From the NCBI GenBank assembly GCA_001557505.1, contig LSAX01000009.1:930001-994000 (forward strand): a stretch of DNA of 64,000 nt, read 5' to 3'. Source of the DNA: Reticulascus tulasneorum. Lineage: Eukaryota > Ascomycota > Sordariomycetes > Glomerellales > Reticulascaceae. Made by a program: the position numbers and the translations under genes. Below the pieces are notes generated by a model, which was given only the letters and a program-made list of their open reading frames with translations, was not told the origin of the DNA and ran no database searches. Positions 27,541-38,358 of this stretch are shown here, piece by piece (position 1 is the first letter of the stretch; the number at the start of each line of letters is the position of its first letter).

Positions 27541-28986
27541 AATATATAGATGGATGGACATACCAGGGCTGTTTTGTTGATTCCGAAACCCGAGTTCTGG
27601 ACGGCATCACTATGGACCATATTTGTCTCGGGGCCGTCGATTTCTCATGCAGACCATTTGCTAACATTGAACAACCAAACATGATGCTCACCCAATGCTC
27701 CGTCTTATGTGAAAAAAGATTTCGAGGATTACTTCGGAGTTGAATATGGAACCCACTGATGTTGTGGTAGCTCTATCGGTAATGGTGGCCTCCCATCTGG
27801 TGACTGCAAAATAGGCTGCGGAGCCAAACCCAGCGAGAGATGTGGACGAGGGTGGGCAATTGATGTGAGTTCTGATCAAGATCGTTTCTTTCATTCTCTG
27901 CGATATCCGCTTCTTCTTGATTAACAAACACGCAATAGGCTCATGATGGTCTCCAGGTATTCAAATCAAATCGAGCTATTGCCCTGAGCTCGGTTACCTC
28001 GGCAAGTCCGACTCTCACGGCGCCGTCAGTACAAACAACACGTGCCGGGCAGCTTGTAAACACTGCAGATGGGGATGGTTCTCCATGCGGCTGCAGTGGA
28101 CCAGCAGAAATGTATTATGTGTCCAGCGGCGACCGGCTGTGCGATGTCGAAATGCAGGCCTGTCTTCCTACAGCGTGAAACATAGGTTTCCTACTCTCAA
28201 CAGACACGTGCAATGGCGCTCTGCAGGCCTTAGCCGGTAATAACGTGACGCTTGCCCAGTTCCAGACCTGGAATCCTAATATGATCGGCACCTGTGACCA
28301 GCTCCTCGGCAATCAGCACTTTTGCCGTTCGCCACATGGCGGCTTCATTGACCTACCTTCGCCCGTCTACAACCCCACAGGCCCCAGCGGCTCTTACTAC
28401 ACAACAGCAAAGCCGCCAGGTCCAACAACTACTGGCACGACTCCCAAATGTGGCCTCTACTACGAAATCAAAAGCCAGGATACGTGCCAGGTAATAGCAC
28501 TGCCGTACGGCATCTCGCTCGACGACTTCTACGAGCTCAACCCAAAGATGCTAGCTGACTGCACGAATCTGTGGCTTGGGTACCCGTACTGCGTGTATCC
28601 GGTGGCTCCAGCCCCGGTATCAAGTGACGGCAAATGCGGTTCGCAGCATAACAACGCCGCATGCCCTGGATCACGTTTCCGCGACTGCTGCAATAACGAG
28701 GGCACATGCGGCTCTGGAAACGCATTCTGCGCACCAGAGAATTGCCAAGGCGGCAATTGCCAGACCGGATCGGAGACGCCAGACGGATCGCGTGGACCGG
28801 AGCACAACTCTTACGTATGCGGCCCTGGTGAGTGCTGCAGCATCTACGACTACTGCGGTAACACGAAGGACTTTTTGCGGACCGGGCAACTGTTCATCTG
28901 GAAACTGCGACCCTGACACTGGTGGCATTTCTACTGACGGGTCGTGCGGGCCGCTGTTTGCGGGGAACAAGATATGTACGGGGTAG
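27541..28986 (+). pseudogene. WSC-LysM-chitin-binding (CBM18) protein gene, disrupted
   Basis: Modules in order: a WSC domain (GWTYQGCFVDS..RVL.., 27550-27850), a Thr/Pro linker, LysM repeats (NVTLAQFQTWNPNM..CDQLLGNQHFC and YYEIKSQDTCQVIALPYGISLDDFYELNPKML..CTNLWLGYPYC), and two CBM18 hevein-like units (CGSQHNNAACPGSRFRDCCNNEGTCGSG and CGPGECCSIYDYCGN). Such proteins bind chitin outside the cell. Breaks: the WSC frame shifts at an A6 run (27712-27717) and meets TGA at about 27760 where a WSC cysteine is expected. The second CBM18 shifts frame at a T5 run (28872-28876), after which the expected FCGPGNCSSGNC continues in another frame. No start exon is found and the LysM-1 intron is poorly defined. 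Either a young pseudogene or a gene hit by homopolymer sequencing errors. Confidence 0.7.
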
Positions 28987-30129
28987 CAGTTCGGTGTGTG
29001 TGTTGCAGCCAGTCCGGCTACTGTAGCTCCAACGATGATTATCGCAAGGGTTCTAATTGCCACTCGGGGGAATGCCATAATTAGGGAAGTAATGGATCTA
29101 GGAGATGATAGCATGTTAAAGTTTTATTAAACATGGAGAGTTTAAGCTTGTGGGAACCCTGCAACCCACAACGTCCCAAGATTTACTCAGAACAGAGTGA
29201 GTTGCGCGTACATCGACAGCACCACAAATTTGCGGCGAACCTGGCAGGACCAGTCATGACTCCTCGATAGAGGGGCGAAGAAATAGAAGACGGAAACTTG
29301 TGACTCCCTGGAGGTTGCGAGATACGTAGTGGCTGGTCCCTCAATAACAAGCGTCCACGGGTTGTACTTGAGGTAAGGCAAAGACGGAATGCACTGGGTT
29401 CGCATGATAACGTCTGCAAAGAAACAGTTGATATATGAAAGTACTTGACGTCAAATCGTGATGGGGAGAGCAGTGACAGAGGCCCCTAAAAGTCGGTCGG
29501 GTTTTAATGTAATCGCTGTAAATGCTGAATAATCGAAGTTGGCCAGTGTGCCTGTCTTGTTAGAACGGGCTAGCTCGATGTCCCGCTTCCAGCGAAGCCT
29601 GTTGCTGTAGTAAGCAGTCACTTTCAACCCCGATGTCCGAGGCAACCTGCAAGATGGCCTGTGCTGGGATGCCTAGATGTTTAGGACCGACAAAATTGAT
29701 CATTCCCTGGGGAAATGCCCATGCCGTCGACAGCTTGACATTACTAATATCGGTCCAATTTCGTGGTCCTTGCGCGCCCAGTCTTTTGTTCTGCCTACTT
29801 AGTCAAGGTGCAGATGTTGTCGTGAGCGAGATTACGAAGCCAGACACCCGGAGCTCCGATTCCAGCGGCAGCTTCTCTAACCAGCGCCCCGGCGCCGGTG
29901 CTACCAAGCAAAATGCAGAACACTCTGAAGATGACAAAAGGAAATCTCGCCAAAAGCTTGTATAAATATCTGATGATTCACCGGTGGGCTAAATATTTTC
30001 TCTCAGCATGAGATATTCTAATCATAACCATCAAACTAAACTCGTGTTACTACGGGTTGTCGACTGTCCTCATACACAAACGTATCATCGTAGTATTCCA
30101 ACAATCAACAATCAACCAACAACTTCCAA
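28987..30129. other. intergenic region
   Basis: No supported gene. Short open stretches on the minus strand (29187-29405, 29451-29645) look vaguely protein-like but match no family I know. A CAACA-rich leader just before 30130 fits the 5' UTR of the next gene. Confidence 0.4.
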
Positions 30130-31223
30130 ATGGCACGCGAAACAGGTACAGATCTGGCCGTTGCGGTAGACTCGCTGATATTAGTCACTGGGGCCAGCGG
30201 GTATGTGGCACGCAACATTATCGAGGAAGCTTTACGCTTTGGTTACCGTGTCCGAGGCGCCGTTCGCTCAGAGGAGAAAGCAACCGCACTGGAGCGAGTA
30301 TTCAACTCGTCCAAGTTTGAGACCGTTGTCGTTCAGGACATGTCAGCACCTGGTGCCTACGAGCAAGCACTTGAAGGGGTAGCTGCCATCATCCACCCCG
30401 CCTCAGTGACCAGCTTCGATCCGGACGCAAGCAGGGTGATTCCGCAGGCGATTTCTGGAGCAACCGAAATTCTCAAGACTGCCTTAACTATCCCATCCGT
30501 CAAACGCTTTGTATACACCGGAACCGTACCATCGGAGTTGCACCCGAACAAGAAATTCAAGATTGACCGGGATTCGTGGAATGAAGGAATCATGGAAGCT
30601 GCCTTGGCAAGCAAACCTGATGGGAACAGTACTGGTTATCTCGTCTACAAAGCAAGTAAACTTGCAGCGGAGCAGGCGATCTGGAAGTTCGTCAAAGACC
30701 ATCAGCCACATTTCATAACCAATGTGGTTCTGCCGTGCACCGTCTTCGGCCGCATTGTAGGCTCCGCAAGCTTGGCTACTCAGATGCCTGCTCAGTGGCC
30801 GATTGGCATTTCGAAGGGAGTGTCGCCTCCTGTCACTATCCCACGTAAGTCGCCAAACTCCTTTCGATTCTCAAGTCATTCCTCGCAATGCTTAGTCAAT
30901 TGACTAATTGTGTCGCGATCTTAGAACACTTCATCAACGTCACAGACCTTGCTCGACTTCATATCACTGCTGTGTTAGACAAAGATGTCTCCAATGAACG
31001 GATCTTTGCTTTCGGCTATCCGTTCACTTGGGAGGAGCTCATCGACGTCGTTCAGGAGCTACGGCCCAATGCCAAAGTGCCCACTTATAATCAGAACTCG
31101 GATCAAGATCTGAGCGAGCCAGATAATCTTCTGGGTAAAACTCTGCTACAAAAATGGTGGGGACAGAGCGGATATACAGACCTTCGGGAGACTATGAAAC
31201 AGAACTTGAACGGCATTGAATAG
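30130..31223 (+). CDS. extended SDR, Gre2/dihydroflavonol-4-reductase-like aldehyde reductase
   Basis: Exons 30130-30844 and 30925-31223 with an 80-bp intron (GTAAGT..TTAG, branch TGACTAA) encode 337 residues. The N-terminal Rossmann fold has VTGASGYVARNIIEEAL (TGxxGxxA) with R-G-A-V-R-S after beta-2, which favours NADPH. The active site is FVYTGTVPSE with YKASKLAAEQAI (YxxxK), and the ending WWGQSGYTDLRETMKQNL is typical of fungal Gre2-like reductases. These reduce aldehydes, ketones or diketones with NADPH. No signal peptide, so cytosolic. It converges on the isoflavone-reductase-like gene and forms the left edge of the RiPP-like island; a role in that pathway is inference. The ATG at 30130 directly follows a C/A-rich leader. 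Confidence 0.93.
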
Positions 31224-31530
31224 AGAGTGATCAGACTGAGAAAACCCTACGCCTAGGAATGGGTCAGTCATGGTCAAGTAATATATATTAGCGAGCATTC
31301 GTAAAAGATTATCCAGCAGCACTTTGGTATTTGGGCAATGTATAAGTTTTGCGTAACTTGTCCGCCGCAACTCTTTCACTTGTGTTATTTGTTGAATTGG
31401 ATCATCACAGGTCATCTGAATCACATTTGCAAGTGTGAAGACAATTTCATTAAACTTTTTATCCGTATGTTTAGATGATTTAATCTGCTCTAATAGACCA
31501 GCAAATATTCGCCGAATTGCTATTGTACAA

Positions 31531-32516
31531 CTAGTAGCGCTTCAATGTAGACAACTGGATTAAAACATCCTTTATCTCTTCGTCCGTCGCCCTCTTCAGC
31601 CCGATCAACTCGTTGGCAACATTCTCCGGCGGGGGATTCGTCTTCGGGTCGAATATGCATTTGCTGAGGAGATCAGCGAAGACAAGTTTGTCTCTTTGTC
31701 CAGCCCTAAAGTTCACCATGCCCCTCTGATAACGTTCCTCATAGCTAGTGCGGATTATGTCGATCTCTGCATTCGGCAGTGCGTCTTTGGTAAGTTGTAG
31801 TGCTCGGTTTTGAGAGAAGCGTATCAGCTCGATGTGAAGGTACTTGTTCTCAGTCTCCTTAGGCCTTTGCAGGGCATTGACTAGCGCATCTCCGAACAAC
31901 TGGCGGCTAGTAACGCCGAACTCAAAATCCGGATATTCGTGCATATAGAAGGTACGCTTGGGAACAGACATCATGGTGTCGTACTCCATGACATACTCCA
32001 ACCATGGCCCGCCGGCGAAGGATGTAAAAGTGATATTTCCTTCTTCTGCAGCCTTCTCAACCATTGCGGCCACATCTGCCTTTCGTTTCATGAATGGAAT
32101 TGCCATCACGGCATCCGTTTGGGGTACAGTGCCCCACTGGGAAGGTATGTATCGTTGTACGCCTGCTGCAATCACTGCATTGAGAACGAGAACATGGTCG
32201 TGGGTCACGCGATCGCCTATGGCGTTCACTACCACGTCACATCCTTCGAGTGCGTGAGTTAGACTGCTCAGCGATGAGTAATCGGCTATGACAATCTTGA
32301 TTGTTGAGGCAAAGGCGGGTTCAATAGTCTTGTGTCTTGTTACGACCCAAACATCAAACTCTGGTTCAGTCGCCAGTGAGTGCACCAGAAATCGGCCCAG
32401 ATTGCCAGTCCCCTAAACAGATCATTAGGGTCACTTTTCCAGATTATTTTCTATGAACAAGCCATGGACTGCTTCTCACTTACCCCTAAGACGGCAATAG
32501 TTTTGGTCTTCGTCAT
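31531..32516 (-). CDS. NmrA/isoflavone-reductase-like NAD(P)H reductase
   Basis: Exons 32516-32484 and 32412-31531 with a 71-bp intron (GTAAGT..TTAG) give 304 residues. The intron falls inside the nucleotide-binding loop: splicing joins MTKTKTIAVLG to GTGNLGRFLVHSL, making the GxGxxG motif. Further marks of the atypical SDR NmrA/isoflavone-reductase-like class are EGCDVVVNAIGD, YIPSQWGT (usual YxPSxFG motif), KRKADVAAMVEKAA (the conserved Lys region) and FAGGPWLEYV. This family includes the reductase of the asperipin-2a RiPP cluster (AprR). The resemblance in kind, plus the location 4.2 kb from a RiPP-like precursor, makes it a candidate tailoring enzyme. A CTCGG-N4-CCGAG palindrome lies about 215 bp before its start. 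Confidence 0.92.
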
Positions 32517-32731
32517 GATGCGAACAGCTGGGTGTTGGTGATGTCTGCTGAATTGCGTAAATTTTGGATATCGACATGGGGGCTCAGGCTTTATAAGTCG
32601 ACGTGCTGAGCAAAAGAATTTTCCACCTCAGGGCCATACTATTATCATATTCCAAATCACATAATAAGCACTACTTACCAAAGGATTCCTCGTGTTAAAG
32701 CGGCCAACACTGATCGTCGTTTTTGTACGTG

Positions 32732-32745
32732 CTCGGTGTTCCGAG
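32732..32745. promoter_or_regulatory. CGG-N4-CCG palindrome, possible Zn2Cys6 regulator site
   Basis: CTCGGTGTTCCGAG is a perfect 5-bp inverted repeat around four bases. Paired CGG/CCG triplets are the usual target of fungal binuclear zinc-cluster activators. It lies in the promoter of the isoflavone-reductase-like gene. A near-identical copy is at 34754. Confidence 0.4.
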
Positions 32746-33206
32746 TGACCACACTGAAAGACTTAAAACACTTTGCCTTTCATCACCACCATGGTCATGA
32801 TATTAAGATATAAACGACTTGAGGAATAAATATTCGTACTCATATGTGAAACCAAATTAAATATGTCTAGATCCAAAGAATTCTCACACTTTTGCTCGGT
32901 GGCACACCACCTAACCGCCTCACAAAAGGTATTCTCCCAATAAAGCCAGACCTGGCTGGAAGGATCCGCCAGGTCTGTTCTGGTATCACCAATAATCACA
33001 TTCCTGCGTCTGCACGCTATCCTTAACTGTCGGAGGTGATAGAAAATGAAGACACCAGGCAACACCACGTGGAGGTGTGGATGCTCGTCACAGGCGGTCT
33101 GTGATGGTTATCAAACCTGGACACAAGTTCGCATGTATTACGACGCAGTGTTACTAGTGTGACACGCATCTTGATCATATTCTTTCCGATGCTGGACCAC
33201 GTCCTG

Positions 33207-34212
33207 TCAATAGGTGGATGGAAGAATTGAAAGTGCACCTCCATCAAGAATGATAACACTTCCGTTGACGTAGGATCCAGCTTTCGACACCAAATAAATT
33301 ACTGTACCAGCGATATCCTAGAATAATTAGGGTCAGTGATGCTCGAGGGAAAGACGTCAAAGAAAACCGACCTCTCGGGATCCCGATCGTCCCCCTGGGA
33401 TGCCTGGCATACCGCCTGGTAAGCTCATGCTAGACCTCATATCTTTGTCAAAATAGCCTGCCGTCATTTCTGTAATGAAAAGGCCTGGTGCAATTGAATT
33501 TGCTCTGATGCCATACTTCGAAAATCCTGTGCTGAGACTCTTCGTGAGATGGATAGCCGCAGCCTTCGAGCTCAGGTAGATATATCCTGGGTCCGCATGC
33601 CGGACAAGTCCAGAATTGCTGCTGATGGTCAAGAACTGGCTTTGAATGTTCCGTTGCCTCCCTGGACTCTCGAGGCTTTTGTTGCCTGAGTCAAGGAGGC
33701 GGAGAAATGCAACAAAAAGGTAATAAACGCCGACCAGGTTTGTGTCAACGACAGTCATGTTTTCGGACTTCTCAGTATTCCAAAGCTGTTCATATATCGC
33801 CTCAATTGTCTCTTCTCCAGCAAGAGACGGAAGTGGGGTCACAGGCCCAAGGAGGCCAGCATTGGCAATCACGCAGTTGACGAAGCGGGTGTGAACAGCA
33901 ATCTGGGCAGCAGCTGAGGCAAGTGAAGACTTCGAGGTGATATCACACTGAACCGGGACGATGCTCTTGTTTTGCTGCTGGGTGTTAGCTTGATAATGAA
34001 GGGTGCCTGGACTGCGTCATTTGCAAAATACACACCGCATTGGCCGCGACGCGCGTGAGAGCCTCCTCGCGGCGTCCTAGGATGAACACTTTTGATGCAC
34101 CGTTGGCATCAAGTGCCATTGCCATCCATTCTCCAAGACCTGAGCCTCCCCCCGTAACGACAAACACCATTCCCTTTACGGAGAACAGGTCTGCGCTGAT
34201 GAAGTTCGCCAT
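33207..34212 (-). CDS. classical short-chain dehydrogenase/reductase
   Basis: Three exons, 34212-34036, 33974-33372 and 33317-33207, with introns of 61 bp (GTGTGT..GCAG) and 54 bp (GTCGGT..CTAG), phase 0 throughout; 296 residues. Motifs: VTGGGSGLGEWMA (TGxxxGxG cofactor loop), LGRR after beta-2, VIANAGLLGP (NAG), ISSNSGLV with the catalytic Ser, and YIYLSSKAAAIHLTKSL containing YxxxK. IAPGLFITEMT (PG motif) and DGGALSI near the C-terminus complete the classical SDR plan. Fungal relatives with the same insert around EQLWNTEKSENM occur in secondary-metabolite clusters. It is transcribed away from the precursor gene, 2.5 kb to its right. Substrate unknown. Confidence 0.92.
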
Positions 34213-34753
34213 CTTGTCCTGCTTGGTCTTGGAAATTAATAAAAAGGCGTGTATGGTATGAAGTTTGTATGATATGCTCAATGTTGGATCAAATATGAGT
34301 GCCTATCGAACAAGAACAAGACATGAAGAGCTCTGTCGGTCTTGTAGCATATATATATTCATGCCATCGACTTCCATTTCACGTACCTAGGGTGTAATGC
34401 CACGTGAGCGCAGACATGTATTCTGAGCACTTTAATCCCATTCGCTCGCAATCGCGCAGAATGAGGTTCAATTTCTCCTCATGTCTTTGTAATCATGCCG
34501 CTTTTGATGTGACGGACTCTTCGGTTGGCATCCTGGCAGCACGAGAGCTGCCATGGACCTCATGACCGGGACCAATTCCAATGATAGGATGAAGTGCAGG
34601 GACTCCGAGCGTTGGAGCAAGAGTTTCGACCAACTAATGCCGTCAGTAAAGCACTGGTAAAGCTTTTCGAATGTGAAGAACGAGGTAAACATATTGGCTA
34701 CCTTACTAAGTAGAAAGAACATGAAATATCGGAGCTCGGAGTGGCGTGCATTA

Positions 34754-34765
34754 CTCGGTGTTCCG
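34754..34765. promoter_or_regulatory. second CTCGGTGTTCCG element
   Basis: Shares CTCGGTGTTCCG with the site at 32732 (also CGG-N4-CCG), about 545 bp upstream of the SDR start at 34212. Two copies in 2 kb, each upstream of a minus-strand oxidoreductase, suggest co-regulation. Unproven. Confidence 0.35.
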
Positions 34766-36751
34766 GGTGCCCCGCGCTAGGTCTCCACACTTCATCTCAG
34801 CTTTTTGACAAACGGCAGTCACTGTTCTTCGCTTCGTCCCGAGGAATCCCAGCCTTGACTAATCAGGAAAGAAAGGACACAATCATTGTACTAGCTGTTC
34901 TGGTTCTGTCCCGTCAACCAAGATATGGCTCTGAAATCGTCGCCTTGATTTGCGTCATACAAACCATGCAGCATTTACATATGCCGAGGCAACCTGGGGT
35001 ATTTGCTAAAGCATTCCTTGATCTGTAATAACTGTAGTGAAGTTACGACTGTTTCCTCAGACTCCCACCATGGCAACGCACATGATCTTTGGGAGTGACG
35101 GTCGCGTCGTAAGCCAACATGCCAAGAATCAGGAGCTTAAATGACGACCGGAAGAACAGAAACAAACACCATAGACGCTGAGTGCCATCCTTTAAAGCCG
35201 GGAATGACTGCTATTTGGGCATTATGAGGCACGAACCCTTTCTCAACTGCAGCAGCCCTTCTACACACGCCCGGCCTCTAATCACGGCTCGCAGACAGAA
35301 TCAACTATATCATCTCGAGATTTCTCTTCAACTAGATTGTTTGTACATAGAAGAAAGGTTATTCTTGACTCAGTCATGGCTTAGCTTAAGTAGCATAACA
35401 GTCTTACTCCCACTGGAGTTTATGTGCCGTTGCAGAATGTAGAAATGTATCCGAATAGAAACCGGTCGTGGGAAATATAGCTGGCGTCGTTCCACCTTGG
35501 CTCTCAGATAAGGAAGCTTATTTGAGCCCTCATACCTTCGGAAATTCCTCCTGCAAGGCAGTCTCACATACAAGAAACCTTGTTTAAGCCCCTGTGTCTT
35601 TTGAAGTTCCCTTGAACAAAGTTTTCTCTCAGAAAAGAGAGTTTTTTGAGCGTTAATATCCTCTCACATCTAGACAAGCAGGAATGCTACAGATATGTCT
35701 TGTGGAACACTGCTTCACAAGACTACCTGCTTGTCGTACTCGGCGTGATCGTTGATGATCACGGCTGTCAATGATCACGGCTGTCAATGGTCACGGCTGA
35801 CATCACTGGAACTGCTGTAAGATACTAGTCATGATGTAGTATGTAATATGCTTGTCTTCTTCTGCCTAAAGTATGTTGTGGCTAGCTATTTATGTGCTAT
35901 TTCCAGCACGTGCCGTGCTGCCCCTGGCTGCCTGTAGCAGTTAGCGCGAAATCATTCAGGTAGCTTGCAGGATATTTGAGGATATAAGTCTTAGGGCTTA
36001 GAATCACTTTATAGCAGGTGTGCTCACCCACTAGTCTTACTACTACTATTCTATTACTATGCTTCAGTCTCAGTATTTGAGTTAAAGGGACCATCTCCCC
36101 CCTATCAAGATCTTCTCTTCTTGAGACACCGTTACAGCTTTGCAATCTCAGACCATGGCAACCCACACTCGTCCCAATAAAGAAGCTGGGCTCCGCCCAT
36201 CCCTGTTGCGGCGAGCCATCCATCGAGCCGAAGTCCCCGCAGTATAGCGTCACATCGGCACGGATGGCAAGGTAACTTTGGCACACCAAGGAGCAACTTT
36301 AACACATTATTGGTGGGCTTATCGCGATAGGAAGGCATGTGTACAGTTTAACACCCCCTGCGAGACTCGACTAAGGTACTCAGAATGACTTATTGTGATA
36401 TATATTGTTGGATAAATGATCGGCAAGTCAAGGTAAAACGCGGATAAGGATCCGTGAATATTTGCTCCTGCCAGAACCGGCGCTTGTTCTTCTTCGTATG
36501 GTTTTACGCAGTGTCGATGATGACAGGACTCGACAGGGTAGTCAGCAGGCACAGACTGGGGGAATTCAGTACCAAGAGAGAAGAAGTGATTCCACCTTAG
36601 CTTATGCCCGGTGCCGAAGATATTAATAATGCTCTCCTTCGCACAATCGATTTGGAACATTCACATCCGCGGGATATGTTACCTCCCTCCCAACTTCCAA
36701 CCAAACTGCAGTCACTTTGATTCCTCGCAATCACCCAACGTAGCTCTAGCA
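34766..36751. other. intergenic region before the RiPP-like precursor
   Basis: 2 kb without a supported gene. It contains the 16-bp tandem repeat at 35755-35802, a pair of related segments (about 35470-35650: TGGGAAATATAG..CAAGGCAGTCTC..TTTGAGC), and the promoter of the precursor gene at its right end. Confidence 0.4.
35755..35802. repeat. three tandem 16-bp units with TGATCA core
   Basis: ATGATCACGGCTGTCA is repeated twice exactly and a third time with three changes (ATGGTCACGGCTGACA). It lies about 950 bp upstream of the precursor gene. Confidence 0.75.
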
Positions 36752-37311
36752 ATGAAGTTCTTCTCTATTATAAGCATCGCTTGTCTGGTGGCTCTGGGTG
36801 CTGCAGCCCCAGTAGCGGGTGACAATGCCGCTGTCGCGGGTAGGATCTACGCTTTTCCTTCACATGTTGAAGCGGATATCTTGTCAACTAACTCTCGAAC
36901 AGACAAGCGTTATCTTCAATACAAAACTGCGCCTGGTATTCCTCCTCCTCCTAAGGGTAAGTAAATACACGCTTTTCATTTCAAATTTTTCCCCCTCGCC
37001 TTGAAGTTCACACTAACTATTACACAGACAAGCGTTATCTTCAATACAAGACTGCGCCTGGTATTCCCCCTCCTCCTAAGGGTAAGTAAATACACGGTTT
37101 TCAATTCCCTTTCTTTCTTTTCTCCCATTGAAGCTCGTATTGACCATCAAACAGACAAGCGTTATCTTCAATACAAAACTGCGCCTGGTACTCCCCCGCC
37201 TAAGAGTAAATACACGCTTTTCCTTCTTTCTTTTCTCGCCTTGAAGTTCATATTAACCATTAAACAGACAAGCGTTATCCTGATACAGATGTGGATGCTA
37301 TTCCATCTTAA
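36752..37311 (+). CDS. secreted multi-core RiPP-like (dikaritin/Kex2-processed repeat) peptide precursor
   Basis: Five exons: 36752-36839, 36903-36956, 37028-37081, 37155-37205 and 37268-37311. The introns are 63, 71, 73 and 62 bp, all phase 1 (each exon ends in one base that joins AC to make an Asp or Asn codon). About 94 residues result. Exon 1 encodes a signal peptide (MKFFSIISIACLVALGAAA) and a short spacer. Exons 2 and 3 each encode one identical unit, DKR then YLQYKTAPGIPPPPK. Exon 4 encodes a variant with Ile to Thr and one Pro fewer. Exon 5 starts NKRY but then diverges and stops. Lys-Arg before each core is a Kex2 protease site. Signal peptide, repeated Tyr-containing cores and an adjacent UstYa gene are the hallmarks of dikaritin-type fungal RiPPs. 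Intron 1 retention is also in frame and gives a 70-residue form ending after core 1. Product and activity unknown. Confidence 0.85.
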
Positions 37312-37500
37312 GGGTACATGCCCGCTTTTCTTATTTTGTCTCGCATTGACGTTCGTACTAACCATTGAACAGATAAGCGTAATCTTCTCCTTATGAAGTA
37401 GCTGTTGCTATCCCTAACAAGTGTGAGACACTTTCCCGTATTCTGAATATGATGTGCAGTCTAACCAATAAATAGAAAGCGTTGCCTTGAACATAAGGCC
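36840..37500 (+). repeat. tandem exon-intron unit array in the precursor gene
   Basis: Units of roughly 100-127 bp, each an intron (beginning GTAAGTAAATACACG in the better copies, ending in CTAAC..ACAG or CCAT..ACAG) plus an exon starting ACAAGCGTTATC. Exon starts fall at 36903, 37028, 37155, 37268, 37373 and about 37474. The first three exons are nearly identical, the fourth diverges, and the last two (ATAAGCGTAATCTT and AAAGCGTTGCCTT) are remnants beyond the stop. Intron sequences are as similar between units as exons, so whole intron+exon units were duplicated. Confidence 0.85.
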
Positions 37501-38358
37501 CCAGTTGATGGAGACGGAAAGACTGCCACAAAGCACCAGACTCTAATGGTTGAAGCTGAATTCCCTATAAACGTGTGTTTTTGCTGGAATCATGGAATGA
37601 GTCTGGTATTATATTGGGAGAAAGCAAAACGTGGAAACCTCGAACTAATGGTAAAATGAATACTCGACAAGTCTTATCAAGGCCCATCCTCGTCGAAGCG
37701 AAATTACAATTAGATACAGTCACTACCTCATGAAATCATCTCTAGGTGAAGGATCCAGTGACTTAAAATTCTAGCTGCAAAGTCCCGACACATGCTGCGC
37801 CCAGCCAGCCAAGCGGCGCCAGTCAGCAAATAGCTAAGATCTGGAGAAACAAGCTTTTTGGTCCTCGGGTCATTAAACTCAATAATTCGTAGCTCTGGTA
37901 CTGCGTGAGGTTTCCTGCTACCTTCTGTTTGGGGAATAACGAATTAGGTTAAAGTAAGGTTGCACTGCAGAAAGGATTCGAGAGGATCATCCGCCGCAAA
38001 TACGCCTGTCAATGCTTATCTTCCAGCGTGCCCAAAAGTTCCTTCACTGTATCCACCGAAAATGCAACCGTAATGGCTTATATGCACAGATGATCCGCTA
38101 CGAGGAGCCCCTCGTAGCTTTCGGGTCGTCAGCACGGCGAAGGTTGCGTCAGGATCAAGCCACTCCTACGAAATTATCTCCACAGCCAATTCAGATTGAT
38201 CACTTTGGCTTGAGTCTTTCGGGCAGCTAGGGAACGCACAGTCGTCTCGCCTGCGTGCGTCATGGTTACTTACGAGCTATTCTTCCCCCCCATTTTGGTT
38301 CATTGCGAGTTTGGCTCCAACACCTTATCCAAGAGACACACGAGAAACCTGAAAGGAG
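37312..38358. other. 3' region of precursor and promoter of UstYa gene
   Basis: The first 190 bp hold two decayed copies of the precursor unit. The rest shows no coding signal and should contain the promoter of the following oxidase gene. Confidence 0.5.

Noticed and set aside
29187..29965. Protein-like fragments on the minus strand
   Set aside because: Short pieces in different frames with no recognised family; not enough to call a gene or pseudogene.
36903..37500. CRISPR-like regular repeat array
   Set aside because: The repeats are exon-intron units of a spliced fungal gene with coding meaning; CRISPR does not occur in fungal nuclei.
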